Shown here: piece after piece, positions 25,096 through 34,011 of the stretch
Layout of the letters: each line of letters begins with the position of its first letter
Position numbering within the stretch: position 1 is the stretch's first letter
Assembly: GCF_030815415.1 (NCBI RefSeq)
Contig: NZ_JAUSWW010000001.1
Coordinates: 9,486,001-9,550,000, forward strand
Origin: Streptomyces canus
GTDB taxonomy: Bacteria > Actinomycetota > Actinomycetes > Streptomycetales > Streptomycetaceae
Direction: 5' to 3'
DNA: 64,000 nt
The notes under the pieces: generated by a model
What the model was told of the DNA's origin: nothing
Databases searched by the model: none
Seen by the model: the letters and a program-made list of their open reading frames with translations, nothing else
Position numbers and translations under genes: made by a program

Positions 25096-26073
25096 ATGAC
25101 GGATGACACGAACGAAGAACGAACAGGTGCGACCAGGCGGACGGCATTGCGTGGGCTGGGACTGGCGGTGGGGGGCATGGCACTGGCCACCGGGCTCGGT
25201 ACCTCGCCGGCCGCGGCGAACCCGCGTCGCGGGCCCACCACCTACGTGTTGGTGCACGGTACGCACAGCGCCGGCGCGTTCTGGATGCCGATCGCGCGGG
25301 AGCTGACGCTGCGCGGTCACCGCGTCGTCATGGTGGACCAGCCGCACCATGGCGCGGAGGCTTTCGTGCCGGAGTCGTATCAGCGGCAGGACCTCGAAGC
25401 GATGGCGGCCGAGCCTTCTCCGCTGAAGGGGATCGGGCTGGAGGACTACGAGGCGCGGGTCACGGGCATCGTGCGGCGGGCGGCTCGCAACGGCCCGGTG
25501 GTGCTGGTCGGGCACAGCCTGGGTGGCGTATCGGTCAGCCGTGTCGGCGATGCCGTCCCGCATCTGCTGCACCACATTTGCTACATGGCGGCGTTCTGTC
25601 CCAGCCGCGCCCTGCCCACAGCGGACGCCTGCACGGCGGCACCCGAGAACGCGAACGCCGTCAGTCCGGTCGAGCTGGCGGTGGGTGACCTGGACCGGCT
25701 CGGTGTATTCCGACTGAACTTCCGGACAGGTGACAGCCGTGCGCTGGCCCTCCTGAGGGAGATGATCTGCGCGGACTACCCCGACGCCGAATTCCGCCGG
25801 ATGCTGGCCGGCATGCAGACCGACGAGCCCATCACCGCGTATGCGGGCCGAGCGGTCGGCCGCGCCGGTAGCTGGGGACGCATTCCCCGCACCTACCTGC
25901 GTTTCGGCAAGGACCGGACGATCGCCACCGCCCTCCAGGACAGAATGATCGCGGAAGCCGACGCGTTCACACCCGGCAACAGCTTCCGCGTGCACGACTT
26001 TCCCGAGGCGTCACACGTCGGCCCTCTGGATCCCATCCCGGTCGCGGAGATCCTGGACACGCTCGCAGGGTAG
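25096..26073 (+). CDS. Tat-exported alpha/beta hydrolase
   Basis: A 325-residue hydrolase with a twin-arginine signal (TRRTALRGLGLAVGGMALATGLG...AAAN). The fold starts TTYVLVHGTHSAGAFWMPIARELTLRGHRVVMVD; the nucleophile elbow is VVLVGHSLGGVSV, and the C-terminal His is in FPEASHVGPLDP. This is the EstA/salicylate-esterase-like clade (HGTHSAGAFW), with enzymes acting on small esters. ATG 25096 is preceded by CGTCGTCCTC, a weak ribosome site. It stands alone. Substrate unknown. Confidence 0.82.
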   Translation: MTDDTNEERTGATRRTALRGLGLAVGGMALATGLGTSPAAANPRRGPTTYVLVHGTHSAGAFWMPIARELTLRGHRVVMVDQPHHGAEAFVPESYQRQDLEAMAAEPSPLKGIGLEDYEARVTGIVRRAARNGPVVLVGHSLGGVSVSRVGDAVPHLLHHICYMAAFCPSRALPTADACTAAPENANAVSPVELAVGDLDRLGVFRLNFRTGDSRALALLREMICADYPDAEFRRMLAGMQTDEPITAYAGRAVGRAGSWGRIPRTYLRFGKDRTIATALQDRMIAEADAFTPGNSFRVHDFPEASHVGPLDPIPVAEILDTLAG

Positions 26074-26264
26074 GGGGACAGGCCACGCGAAGAAATCGCA
26101 GGCCACGGGTGCCGGTGCCGCTCGGAGCGTGGAGGGTCCTCGCGGAGCCGGGTGGCCAATCGCCCCTCGTACCAGGACAGTTCGGGGGACTCGGTGCCCG
26201 TGACCCCCGCCGATCGACCGATGGGCCGAGCGCGAGCTCACGTTCGCGGTGGTGTTCCAGATGG

Positions 26265-26405
26265 TCAGGCGTTCCGGACACCCTCGCGGGCGGCGGCCTC
26301 GACATAGTCGGAGAAGTCCCGGGGAGCGCGGCCCAACGCACGCTGGACGCCGTCGCCGAGCGAGGCCAGGCCGCCGGAGCGGACGTGCTCGTACAGGCCG
26401 ATGGA
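26265..26405 (-). pseudogene. NmrA/NAD(P)-binding protein, C-terminal stub
   Basis: The leftward frame ends in GLYEHVRSGGLASLGDGVQRALGRAPRDFSDYVEAAAREGVRNA, the typical C-terminus of actinobacterial NAD(P)H-binding (NmrA-like/quinone reductase) proteins. Everything upstream of about 26405 is replaced by the truncated AraC gene reading the other way. Only about 45 codons survive, so it cannot be functional. See the fused AraC remnant. Confidence 0.75.
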
Positions 26406-26954
26406 CAGCTGCGGCTGCTCGCGGCCCTGCCACCGCCGGCCGTGATCGAGGCGTCCGTGGGGACCTGTCCGGTCAGTCACTCGACCTTCGCAGAGATCAC
26501 CCGTGAAGAACCCGGGCAGCGGATCCTGCTGGACCGGACGATGGACCTGCTGCTGATCACAGCCCTACGTGCCTGGTTCACCCGCCCAGACGCCCAACTC
26601 CCCACCTGGTACCGGGCCCAGAGCGACCCTGTGGTCGGCTCCGCACTGCGCTTGTTGCAGGCCGACCCCGCCCACCCGTGGACGCTGCCCGCTCTCGCGG
26701 CGAAGGCCGGCGTGTCACGGGCCCACCTCGCCCGACGCTTCACCGCCCTGGCCGGACAACCGCCCATGACCTACCTGCGGCAACACCGCCCGGCGCTCGC
26801 CGCCGACCTGCTGCGTGAGCCCGACACGACCCTCGCTGTGGTGGCCGACCGCGTCGGCTTCGCCAACGCCTTCGCCTTCAGCAACGCGTTCAAGAAAGAA
26901 CACGGCATCAGCCCGAGCGAATACCGCATGCGCGAGACACGGTCGGCGAGCTGA
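26406..26954 (+). pseudogene. AraC-family regulator, 5'-truncated
   Basis: From about 26406 the rightward frame reads LRLLAALPPPAVIEASVGTCP...EEPGQRILLDRTMDLLLITALRAWFTRP and then the full AraC DNA-binding pair (LPALAAKAGVSRAHLARRFTALAGQPPMTYLRQHRPALAADLL; VVADRVGFANAFAFSNAFKKEHGISPSEYRMRE). The cupin N-terminus is missing; the DNA in front belongs to the end of an NmrA-like gene on the opposite strand. These two gene types are commonly neighbours and divergent, so one deletion removed both 5' ends and the shared promoter. The DNA-binding half itself is undamaged. Confidence 0.75.
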
Positions 26955-27119
26955 CGCCACTCACCCACTTTGCCCGGCTGGGCCGGTCCCGCGCCAGGTC
27001 TGTACCAGAAACCTGTGCGCGACCTCTTTCGTCGGCATGGGGTGCGTGGCATGCTCACCGCTCGACACGGACTTGAACCTCGTTCACATCCATGAAAGCG
27101 CATGGAAGGGCGGACGGAT

Positions 27120-28865
27120 ATGGGGATTACGAGAGCGGGCACCGAAGACTCCCGGAATGTCATGAGCCTGACAAGGCGAACCCTGCTGGGTGGCGCCGTC
27201 GCCGTGGCGGCAGGAGCCGGGACTGTGACGGCCGGAGCCCACTCCGCGGCAGCGACCGGACCCGGAGCCGGTACGACGACCGAAGTACCGCGGCTGTGGG
27301 GCGAGTTCACCCGCACGCCCCTCACCCACCCCCAGATCCCCTTCGTCGGGCGGGCAGGCTGCCGCGGCGGGGCGAGCCGCCTCCCGCGCTACCGGGTCGT
27401 CGCCGACGTCCGTGACTTCGGCGCCGTGGCGGACGGCACGACGGACTGCGCACCCGCGATCAACCGTGCCATCGCCGCTGCCGGTCGGGCCGGCGGTGGC
27501 ACGGTCACCATCCCGCCGGGCACATACCGCATCGACGACGTGATCCGCATCGGCCACTGCCACGTGGTCCTCCGCGGCGCCGGCAGCGGCCGCACCACGC
27601 TCCGCGCGACCAAGAGCCTCACCGAACTCATCGGGGTGTACGGCTCCCGCTACGGCGGCGACAAGTCCTCCTGGTCCTGGGCGGGCGGCCTGATCTGGCT
27701 GGCCCCCGAAGCCCGCTGGACCACCCTCGTCGCCGCGATCCGGGCCCGCGCCTGGCCCTTCGAGGGCTGGACCGGAAACCGCCGCGACGAATGGCGCCCG
27801 CTCACCGCCCTGGATCCGGCCCGCCAAGGCTCCTGGACGGTGACGGCCGCCGACCCATCGTCGCTGCGCCCCGGCGACCTGGTCCTGCTGCGACTGTCCG
27901 ACGACACCGACCACACGCTGCTGGAGCACATGTGCGGCGGCGGCCCCGGACCCCAGGGCTACGTCTGGGACGACAAGACGAAACTGACCTCGTACGTCCC
28001 CTACGAATGGCCCGTACGCATCACCCGCGTCCGCGGCCGCCGGATCACCCTCGAACGACCGCTCCCTTTGGACCTGCGCCCGCAGTGGAACCCGCAACTC
28101 ACCACCCACGTAAAGGCGTTGACCGGCGCAGGAGTGGAAGGCCTGGCCCTGGAGGCCGTGCAGACCCCGCAGCAGCCGCATCTGCTCGACACCGGCTACA
28201 ACGGCGTCGTCCTGCAGTGCGCCTACGACTGCTGGGTGGACGACGTCACCGTCCGCCACGTCGACAACGGCTTCGGACTGGTGGCCGCCTCCGCGTGCAC
28301 CCTGCGCCGCACGAAGGTCACGGGCCGCGGCTCCCACCACCCCTACTTCTGCCGCGAGGGCTCGCACGACAATCTCGTCGAGGACTTCACCATCGAGGAG
28401 CGCACCACCCCGGCCCCGGCCAACACCCAACTGCACGGCATCAACGTCGAGGGGCTGTCGTCGTACAACGTATGGACGCGCGGCGAGATGCGGATGGGCA
28501 CCTTCGACAGCCACCGCGGCCTTCCCTTCGCCAACGTCCGCACCGACATCACCGTCAACAACACCGGCCGCCACGGCGGGGACGCGAGCGCCGGACCGCT
28601 CTTCGGCGCCCGCTTCGTCCACTGGAACATCCGCGTCACCAACCACCGCGCGGGCCTGGTGCGGATCGACGGCCTGGCCCCCTACTCCGCGACCGTCGGC
28701 ATCGACGAGGTCGAGGAGTTCGACCAGATCGACGTACCCGACTTCACGGGCGACCTGCACACACGTCTGGAGCTGTACGGCAGCCCGCACGCCGTTCGGC
28801 CGCCGAACCTGTACGAGGCCCAACGCAGACTCGCACCCACCGACAGGGACGAGGGCCGACGATGA
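27120..28865 (+). CDS. Tat-exported right-handed beta-helix (pectate-lyase-superfamily) protein
   Basis: About 581 residues. ATG 27120 follows GAAGG; the twin-arginine signal is SLTRRTLLGGAVAVAAGAGTVTAG. The mature N-terminal domain opens with the pectate-lyase-3 text VADVRDFGAVADGTTDCAPAINRAIAAAGRAGGGTVTIPPGTYRIDDVIRI, and the rest shows rung-like repeats (VVLQCAYDCWVDDVTVRHVDNGFGLVAASACTLRRTKVTGRGSHHPYFCREGSHDNLVEDFTI). It probably binds or cleaves an acidic polysaccharide outside the cell. Its stop overlaps the start of the alginate-lyase gene (ATGA), so the two are translated together. Confidence 0.8.
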   Translation: MGITRAGTEDSRNVMSLTRRTLLGGAVAVAAGAGTVTAGAHSAAATGPGAGTTTEVPRLWGEFTRTPLTHPQIPFVGRAGCRGGASRLPRYRVVADVRDFGAVADGTTDCAPAINRAIAAAGRAGGGTVTIPPGTYRIDDVIRIGHCHVVLRGAGSGRTTLRATKSLTELIGVYGSRYGGDKSSWSWAGGLIWLAPEARWTTLVAAIRARAWPFEGWTGNRRDEWRPLTALDPARQGSWTVTAADPSSLRPGDLVLLRLSDDTDHTLLEHMCGGGPGPQGYVWDDKTKLTSYVPYEWPVRITRVRGRRITLERPLPLDLRPQWNPQLTTHVKALTGAGVEGLALEAVQTPQQPHLLDTGYNGVVLQCAYDCWVDDVTVRHVDNGFGLVAASACTLRRTKVTGRGSHHPYFCREGSHDNLVEDFTIEERTTPAPANTQLHGINVEGLSSYNVWTRGEMRMGTFDSHRGLPFANVRTDITVNNTGRHGGDASAGPLFGARFVHWNIRVTNHRAGLVRIDGLAPYSATVGIDEVEEFDQIDVPDFTGDLHTRLELYGSPHAVRPPNLYEAQRRLAPTDRDEGRR

Positions 28866-30127
28866 GCACGCGCTCCCGCCTCTGCCTCCTCGTCATGGTC
28901 CTCGCCGCCTGTACCACCGGCCTCTCGGCGCCGACAGCTGCTCACAGCACGCCGCGCCTCCCGTACACGGTGGTCCTGGACGGCCCCCGGATGCAGCAGA
29001 CCAAGCTGCGCCTGGACCGCGGGGACCGACAACTCCGGCGCACCGTAGCGGCGTTGACGGCCCACGCCGACCGATGGCTGGACCAGGGCCCCTGGACGGT
29101 CGTCGACAAGCCCCGCCCCGCGCCCGGTGGCGACGTCCACGACTACCTCAGCCAGGCCCCCTACTGGTGGCCCAGCCAAGCCCCCACCACCGACAACCCC
29201 TGGGGCTGCCCGTACGTCCAGCGCGACGGCGAGCGCAACCCCGAGGTCGACTCCGGCACCGACCGCCAGGACGTCGAGAAGACCTTCGACTCCGCCTACG
29301 ACCTCTCCCTCGCCTGGTACTACACCGGCGACCGGCGCTACGCCGAGAAGGCCGGGCAGGTGCTGCGCACCTGGTTCCTGGACCCCGACACCCGGATGAA
29401 CCCGAACCTGGACCACGCGCAGTCCATCCCCTGCAAATACGACGGCCGGGCCATCGGCATCATCGACTTCTCCCAGTCCTACACCGCCGTCCTCGACGCG
29501 ATCGCCCTGCTGGAAACCGGCGCACCGGGCTGGAGCCGAACCGACCGCACCGCCATGACGCGATGGAACGCCGACTTCCTCGACTGGCTCGCGCACAGCG
29601 ACTTCGGTACGCAGGAGGCCGCCGCCACCAACAACCACGGCACCTTCTACGACCTGCTGCTCGCCGGTCTCGCCTACGCGACCGGCGACAAGGGCCTCGC
29701 CCGCCGGACCGTGCTGGACGCCCGTGCCCGGCGCATCGCACCGCAGATCGCCGCCGACGGCAGCCAGCCCCAGGAACTGGCCCGGACCAGGAGCTGGCAC
29801 TACTCCACCTTCGACCTCGTGGCCTACACCCGGCTCGCTGACATCGGACGCCACGTCGGGGTGGATCTGTGGGCCTACCGGGGACCCGACGGACAGAGCC
29901 TGTTCAAAGCGGTGGACTACCTGCTGCCCGCGGCGACGGCCACGGCCCCCTGGCCACATCCGGAGTTGGACTTCCACCGGTACGCGGCCACCGACGTGGT
30001 GCACGCGGCCGCCGACGCCGGAGGCAACCGGGCCCGGCGCGCGGTCCCCCTGCTCCAGGAACCGCCGGGCGGCGACCTGTGGGCGCTGCGCCCGGCGGCG
30101 GAGCAGCTGGACTCGATCGCGGGCTGA
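28862..30127 (+). CDS. Secreted alginate-lyase-family polysaccharide lyase
   Basis: A 421-residue protein with a signal peptide that looks lipoprotein-like (LCLLVMVLAACTTG, Cys16). The catalytic (alpha/alpha)-toroid fold has YLSQAPYWWPSQAP, EKTFDSAYDLSLAWYYTGDRRYAEKAGQVLRTWF, the catalytic TNNHGTFYDLLLAGLAYATGD (Asn-His) and ARTRSWHYSTFDLVAYTRLADIG (Arg, His, Tyr). This matches the alginate lyase PF05426-type fold, which cleaves uronate polymers by beta-elimination. ATG 28862 overlaps the preceding stop codon. The partner beta-helix protein suggests a two-enzyme uronate-polysaccharide system. The exact polymer (alginate, glucuronan or plant uronate) is not decided. Confidence 0.85.
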   Translation: MSTRSRLCLLVMVLAACTTGLSAPTAAHSTPRLPYTVVLDGPRMQQTKLRLDRGDRQLRRTVAALTAHADRWLDQGPWTVVDKPRPAPGGDVHDYLSQAPYWWPSQAPTTDNPWGCPYVQRDGERNPEVDSGTDRQDVEKTFDSAYDLSLAWYYTGDRRYAEKAGQVLRTWFLDPDTRMNPNLDHAQSIPCKYDGRAIGIIDFSQSYTAVLDAIALLETGAPGWSRTDRTAMTRWNADFLDWLAHSDFGTQEAAATNNHGTFYDLLLAGLAYATGDKGLARRTVLDARARRIAPQIAADGSQPQELARTRSWHYSTFDLVAYTRLADIGRHVGVDLWAYRGPDGQSLFKAVDYLLPAATATAPWPHPELDFHRYAATDVVHAAADAGGNRARRAVPLLQEPPGGDLWALRPAAEQLDSIAG

Positions 30128-30161
30128 CCGGCCAGGACGCCCGCCGGACCACGGACCGGGC

Positions 30162-31184
30162 TCAGCCGCCCGGCGCGGTCGCCGCGAGCGGGCGTACCGC
30201 CGGTTCGAGCAGCGACAAGGTCCGCTGGTGCGCGTCGAGGGCGACGCGAATACCGACGGGCATCGGCAGATTCGGGCCGGCATGACCGAACTCGACGTTG
30301 CCCACGACCGGGATGTCCCGGTCGCCGAGGACATCGAGGACGATCTCACGCAGGGTCGGTGACGCGTCGGGCGAGTCGAGTCCGTCGATCGCGTGCGGGA
30401 TGCCCACGACCATGCCGGAGATCCGATCGAGGATTCCGGCATGGCGCAGTACCTGGAGATAACTCCACACGTACGCGGCCTGGCCGCCCGCCTCCTCCCA
30501 GAACAGCACCGCGCCGTCGAACCGTTCGAGCGGCAGCGCGAAAGGCGTCGCCTGCGCCAGCACGATGCGATTGATCACCCCGCCGATGAGGCGGCCTTCG
30601 GCGCGACCGGTACGCCAGCACTCCCACGACGGGGTGGCCGGCAGCGCACCGATCGGCTCCGTACCGGTCAGCAGCGTCGAGTAGAGCTTCTCCAGTTCCG
30701 TGCTGCGTGCTGCGGGCGCGCGCTGCCAGTGCCCGCCGAGTCCCGGGGTGGCCAGGTCGGTATGGAAGCCGACCAGACCCGTGCGCGCGTAGAGCACCAG
30801 ATGCAACAGGGAGATGTCGCTGTAGCCCAGGATCGGCTTGGGATCGGCGGCAATCGCCTCCACGTCGATCAGGTCGAGGTAGCCGAGCACGCTCTGGCCG
30901 CCGTCATGCGCGATGATGGCGCGCACCTCGGGATCGCGCAGCAGTCCATTGAACTCCTCGGCGATCTCCGCCGGTCGAGCCGCGCTCCACCAACGATGCC
31001 GCCCCGCTTCGAGCAGCGGCGCCCGACGCACACGGAAACCCATCCGCTCGAGCACGACCACCGCCTGCTCGAGGTCGGGCTCGTTCACGGCGTGGAGCGG
31101 CCCTGACAGCGCTGCGATCACGACGAGATCGCCGATCCTCAGGGCGCGAGGACGAAGCAGTTGAGGCAACGCGGTAAGGCTCAC
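30162..31184 (-). CDS. LD-carboxypeptidase / MccF-like S66 peptidase
   Basis: A 340-residue cytosolic serine peptidase. The nucleophile Ser sits in KPILGYSDISLLHL, the Glu in LFWEEAGGQAAYVW and the His in VEFGHAGPNLPMPVG, the Ser-Glu-His triad of family S66. Family members trim L,D-linked D-Ala from recycled peptidoglycan tetrapeptides or, in the MccF branch, inactivate microcin C-like peptide-nucleotides. The usual RGGYGS element reads HDGGQSVLGYLD here, as in MccF-like members. Start GTG 31184. It converges on the alginate lyase. A second S66 gene lies at 38.4 kb. Confidence 0.85.
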   Translation of the reverse strand: MSLTALPQLLRPRALRIGDLVVIAALSGPLHAVNEPDLEQAVVVLERMGFRVRRAPLLEAGRHRWWSAARPAEIAEEFNGLLRDPEVRAIIAHDGGQSVLGYLDLIDVEAIAADPKPILGYSDISLLHLVLYARTGLVGFHTDLATPGLGGHWQRAPAARSTELEKLYSTLLTGTEPIGALPATPSWECWRTGRAEGRLIGGVINRIVLAQATPFALPLERFDGAVLFWEEAGGQAAYVWSYLQVLRHAGILDRISGMVVGIPHAIDGLDSPDASPTLREIVLDVLGDRDIPVVGNVEFGHAGPNLPMPVGIRVALDAHQRTLSLLEPAVRPLAATAPGG

Positions 31185-31335
31185 CGAGGAAGTATCCCGA
31201 CACTCTCAGCACCACGCGACACAATTGGCCGACCGGCTGCGCGTCTTGGGGCAGGACCACCCGGGCACCCTCAACACCCGTGTTCAGCTTGTCTATTGGC
31301 GGGAGCAGGCCAGGAGCGTCTGCGTGAAGCTGTGA
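31185..31335 (+). pseudogene. Fragment of a TPR-repeat protein
   Basis: Two pieces of the regular TPR unit found in large Streptomyces NB-ARC/TPR regulators can be read in different frames: YPDTLSTTRHN, then RVLGQDHPGTLNTRVQLVYWREQAR. Intact units read VLGxDHPDTLxTRxNLAYW. No start, no complete unit and a frame change make it a relic. It now lies in the promoter region between the S66 peptidase and the DUF6461 gene. Confidence 0.6.
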
Positions 31336-31429
31336 CGTCGTCGAGGCGGTCCTGGTCAAGTTGCCATAGCCTCGACGGTCAACAGGCAGGACCGGTGAGC
31401 GGTACTGAGGTGAACGACGGGGGCAGGGC

Positions 31430-32077
31430 ATGAGGACAGGCGCGGACACGGATTCATTGCGCTGGGCGGTGGCCTGGATGTGCGTCACCTTCACCCGCGA
31501 CCTGAACACCGAGGAGGTCTTCACCCGGTACGGGGCCGATCCGGAACAGGCACGCCCGCTCGACTGGGACACGGCCTCGGACCTGGTCCCGGGTGACTCC
31601 GGTGACGGCATGGTCTCGCTGCTGCGGGCAGGCAGGATCGGTGAATGGGCGTTCTGCGTCGAGGAGGAAGGCGGCATCGGCTTCGGGGAAGGGACGCTCG
31701 CGGGACTGTCCCGTGGCACTGAGACGTACAGCCTGGCGACGACCGACGGCATCGACGTCTTCCAGTACTGGCGTGACGGCGAGTGCGTCGAGTACTTCGA
31801 GCCCGGCATGGAGCACACCCGGTCCGAACCGCTGGGTCCCTGGTGGGATCGGGTCGAAACGGCGCTTGCCGCGCACGAAGGCGAGGATGCCGGGATGGCA
31901 CCTGCGGTGGCCCTCGTACTGGACCACCTCGGCATCACCCTGGACGACGCCACCCTCGCCAGACCCTGGCCCACTCTGACGCTCGTCGAGGACGACGGGC
32001 CGTCGGCGCCACTGGGGGATACCTACGCGGGCGAGGGACCGGTTCCGCCTGGGACTGTCGAGATCCATCGGCGATGA
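31430..32077 (+). CDS. DUF6461 domain protein (actinobacterial, function unknown)
   Basis: A 215-residue soluble protein starting at ATG 31430 after GGGGGCAGGGC. Features include WAVAWMCVTFTRDLNTEEVFTRYGADPEQARPL at the N-terminus, then GRIGEWAFCVEEEGGIGFGEGTLAGLSRGTETYSL and VFQYWRDGECVEYFEPGMEHTRSEPLGP, a pattern I recognise from the DUF6461 family of Streptomyces. These proteins are often encoded near mobile or competition loci, but no catalytic motif or partner can be named here. Confidence 0.65.
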   Translation: MRTGADTDSLRWAVAWMCVTFTRDLNTEEVFTRYGADPEQARPLDWDTASDLVPGDSGDGMVSLLRAGRIGEWAFCVEEEGGIGFGEGTLAGLSRGTETYSLATTDGIDVFQYWRDGECVEYFEPGMEHTRSEPLGPWWDRVETALAAHEGEDAGMAPAVALVLDHLGITLDDATLARPWPTLTLVEDDGPSAPLGDTYAGEGPVPPGTVEIHRR

Positions 32078-32146
32078 GAGCCTCGGCGGGCCCCTGCGGG
32101 GTCGGCTGATCATGGGGTTGGAGGCCTGTCGCATACTGACCGGAAG

Positions 32147-32215
32147 GACAGCGCCTCCATCCGGGACTTCTATGACGCGGTCGCGGAGGTGTACGCACAC
32201 GAGTCTGCCTTGATC
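32147..32215 (+). pseudogene. N-terminal crumb of a class I methyltransferase
   Basis: The frame SIRDFYDAVAEVYAHE resembles the first helix of small SAM-dependent methyltransferases (typically IRDFYDAVAExYA), after which the text becomes unrelated. About 20 codons only; a low-confidence relic. Confidence 0.3.
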
Positions 32216-32369
32216 CACGTGCCGTCAGCCGCAGGCTACTGCCGCGGATCTCGTCCTCTTTCCTGCCCGAGCCGGAGACTCCCTGCGCTCGCGCCCGGCC
32301 CTGCACACTGTCCCGCTGACAGTGACCCACGCACTGCGCAATCGATCTTGCGGGGAACGGGGAGGCGCT

Positions 32370-33221
32370 CTACGGGCGGACCGCCGAGATCAGTCCGCCG
32401 GGTCCCTCCTCGTGCTGCGGCGGGGCGCTGATCGGGCGGCCGTAGGCGGCAGCGCGCTCGCGCAGGGTGTGGCTGTCGGCCTCCCAGCCGTGCCCGGCCA
32501 GCCAGACCACCGGGTCGTCGGGCATCTCCGAGACCCACATGGACGCCGCCGATCCCGGCGCGGCGTCCGCGCCGAAGCGCTCGATCACGCCGCGCGAGCC
32601 CAACGTCAGGCCCATCCGACTGCCCGGCGCCGACTGCGTGCTGATCCGGGCCAGAAGCAGCTCCACCGCGTCCTCCGGCAGATAGATCAGCAGTCCCTCG
32701 GCGATCCACACGGTGGGCACCGTCGGGTCGTGGCCTGCGGCGGCCAGCGCGCCGGGCCAGTCCTCCCGCAGATCCACCGGGACGGGGATCCGCTCGCAGC
32801 GTGCGACGGCCCGCTCCTGGCGCAGCACCGCAGCCTTGAAATCCAGTGGCGCGGCGGTGTCGACCTCGAACAGCCGGGTGTTCTCGGGCCAGTTCATCCG
32901 GAAGGCCCGGCTGTCCATGCCGGCGCCGAGCAGCACGACCTGCCGGACCCCGGACGCGGAGGCCTGCTGCAACAAGTCGTCGAGGAACCGCGTCCTGATG
33001 ACGATGGAGAACGACACGGCCAGTCGGCGGCGTCGCGTCGCCTCATCGTCGGGCAGCGGCGGCGAGGAGGGCCACAGGCCGCCTGCGGTGGCGAAGGCCT
33101 GTGCCAGTGGGTCGCGGAACAGCGCGTTCTCCCGCTCGGTCTCCAGCGCCCGCACCCTGGCCACCCCCACGGCCGTGGCCCACACTCCCGACGGCTGCAC
33201 CCGCTCCTGCTCATCAGTCAC
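32370..33221 (-). CDS. SAM-dependent methyltransferase, leucine-carboxyl-methyltransferase-like (TIGR00027 type)
   Basis: A 283-residue enzyme. It starts QPSGVWATAVGVARVRALETERENALFRDPLAQAFA and contains the SAM-binding text RQVVLLGAGMDSRAFRMNWPENTRLFEVDTAAPLDFKAAVL and WIAEGLLIYLPEDAVELLLARI, diagnostic of the PPM1/LCMT-like O-methyltransferases common in mycobacteria and Streptomyces. It probably methylates a small carboxylate or a polyketide; the substrate is unknown. Start GTG 33221. It diverges from the small secreted protein gene; no biosynthetic cluster is adjacent. Confidence 0.85.
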   Translation of the reverse strand: MTDEQERVQPSGVWATAVGVARVRALETERENALFRDPLAQAFATAGGLWPSSPPLPDDEATRRRRLAVSFSIVIRTRFLDDLLQQASASGVRQVVLLGAGMDSRAFRMNWPENTRLFEVDTAAPLDFKAAVLRQERAVARCERIPVPVDLREDWPGALAAAGHDPTVPTVWIAEGLLIYLPEDAVELLLARISTQSAPGSRMGLTLGSRGVIERFGADAAPGSAASMWVSEMPDDPVVWLAGHGWEADSHTLRERAAAYGRPISAPPQHEEGPGGLISAVRP

Positions 33222-33433
33222 CGCGCCAGCCTAGAAGGTCGATTCCAAGGGTCCTTATGAGGGGAGCCGGCCGGGGCGGGCGCTCACCGTGACAGTGGGG
33301 CCTGTCGCAACTGCGTTCTGGGACGGGGTTGCCCTGACAAGTGTCAGGAGCTGAGCGGCCGCTGTCTGGCTATGGTCTGTCCACGTCGCTGTTTGTAGGA
33401 CTGATCCTCTACTTCCGAGACGAGGGGGAACCC

Positions 33434-33904
33434 ATGAGTCGCTCCATGGACCGCAGGATGTTGTTGAGGTCGGCCGGGTCCGCGGCGGTGGCGGGATCGC
33501 TGGGCGCGCTGGGTGTCGCGGCCTTCGCCACACCCGCGCACGCGGCACCCGCAACGATCAACACCGACCAGGTAATGGCCACCACCAATCGCGTGACCCA
33601 CGCCCCGAACCAGCGCGGCACCATCGGCATCGAGCTCCGCTCCGGCACGTACAACGGCTACCAGTACGGCTGGGGGCGCCTCGTCGGCTCCGGCTGGGAC
33701 CTGCGCGGCTGGATCTGGCTGGACATCAGCACGGACGGTGGCAGGACCTGGTCCTTCGCCGACGGCACCTACCTTTCGGACGGCACCGGCTACGCGCACA
33801 CGTCCGGTTGGCTCACCCAGTCCGACCCGAACTATGTGTTCAGGGCCAGCTACGACAGCAATTTCCGGGCCGTCAACCCGTATGTCCAGAGCGGCGTCTG
33901 GTGA
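33434..33904 (+). CDS. Small Tat-exported protein (hypothetical)
   Basis: A 156-residue protein; GAGGGGGAACCC precedes ATG 33434. The N-terminus MDRRMLLRSAGSAAVAGSLGALGVAAFATPAHA is a twin-arginine-type signal. The mature part (about 115 residues) is rich in Tyr, Gly and Ser with a single beta-rich domain (GTIGIELRSGTYNGYQYGWGRLVGSGWDLRGWIWLDISTDGGRTW). No cysteine is present, consistent with Tat export of a folded protein. It is followed after 107 bases by another small secreted protein. Function unknown. Confidence 0.68.
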   Translation: MSRSMDRRMLLRSAGSAAVAGSLGALGVAAFATPAHAAPATINTDQVMATTNRVTHAPNQRGTIGIELRSGTYNGYQYGWGRLVGSGWDLRGWIWLDISTDGGRTWSFADGTYLSDGTGYAHTSGWLTQSDPNYVFRASYDSNFRAVNPYVQSGVW

Positions 33905-34011
33905 CAGCCGTGCGATCGGCGGCCTGCGTCGCGGGCCGCCTGACCGTCGCGTCCGCAGCCGCGGTGTGCACTCCACTCAAGTCCTGGATCAGGCGGCAGG
34001 AGCAGTTCGGG

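Noticed and set aside
26109..26405. N-terminal extension of the AraC frame as genuine protein
   Set aside because: The opposite strand encodes the conserved NmrA-like C-terminus there; the rightward text is its mirror.
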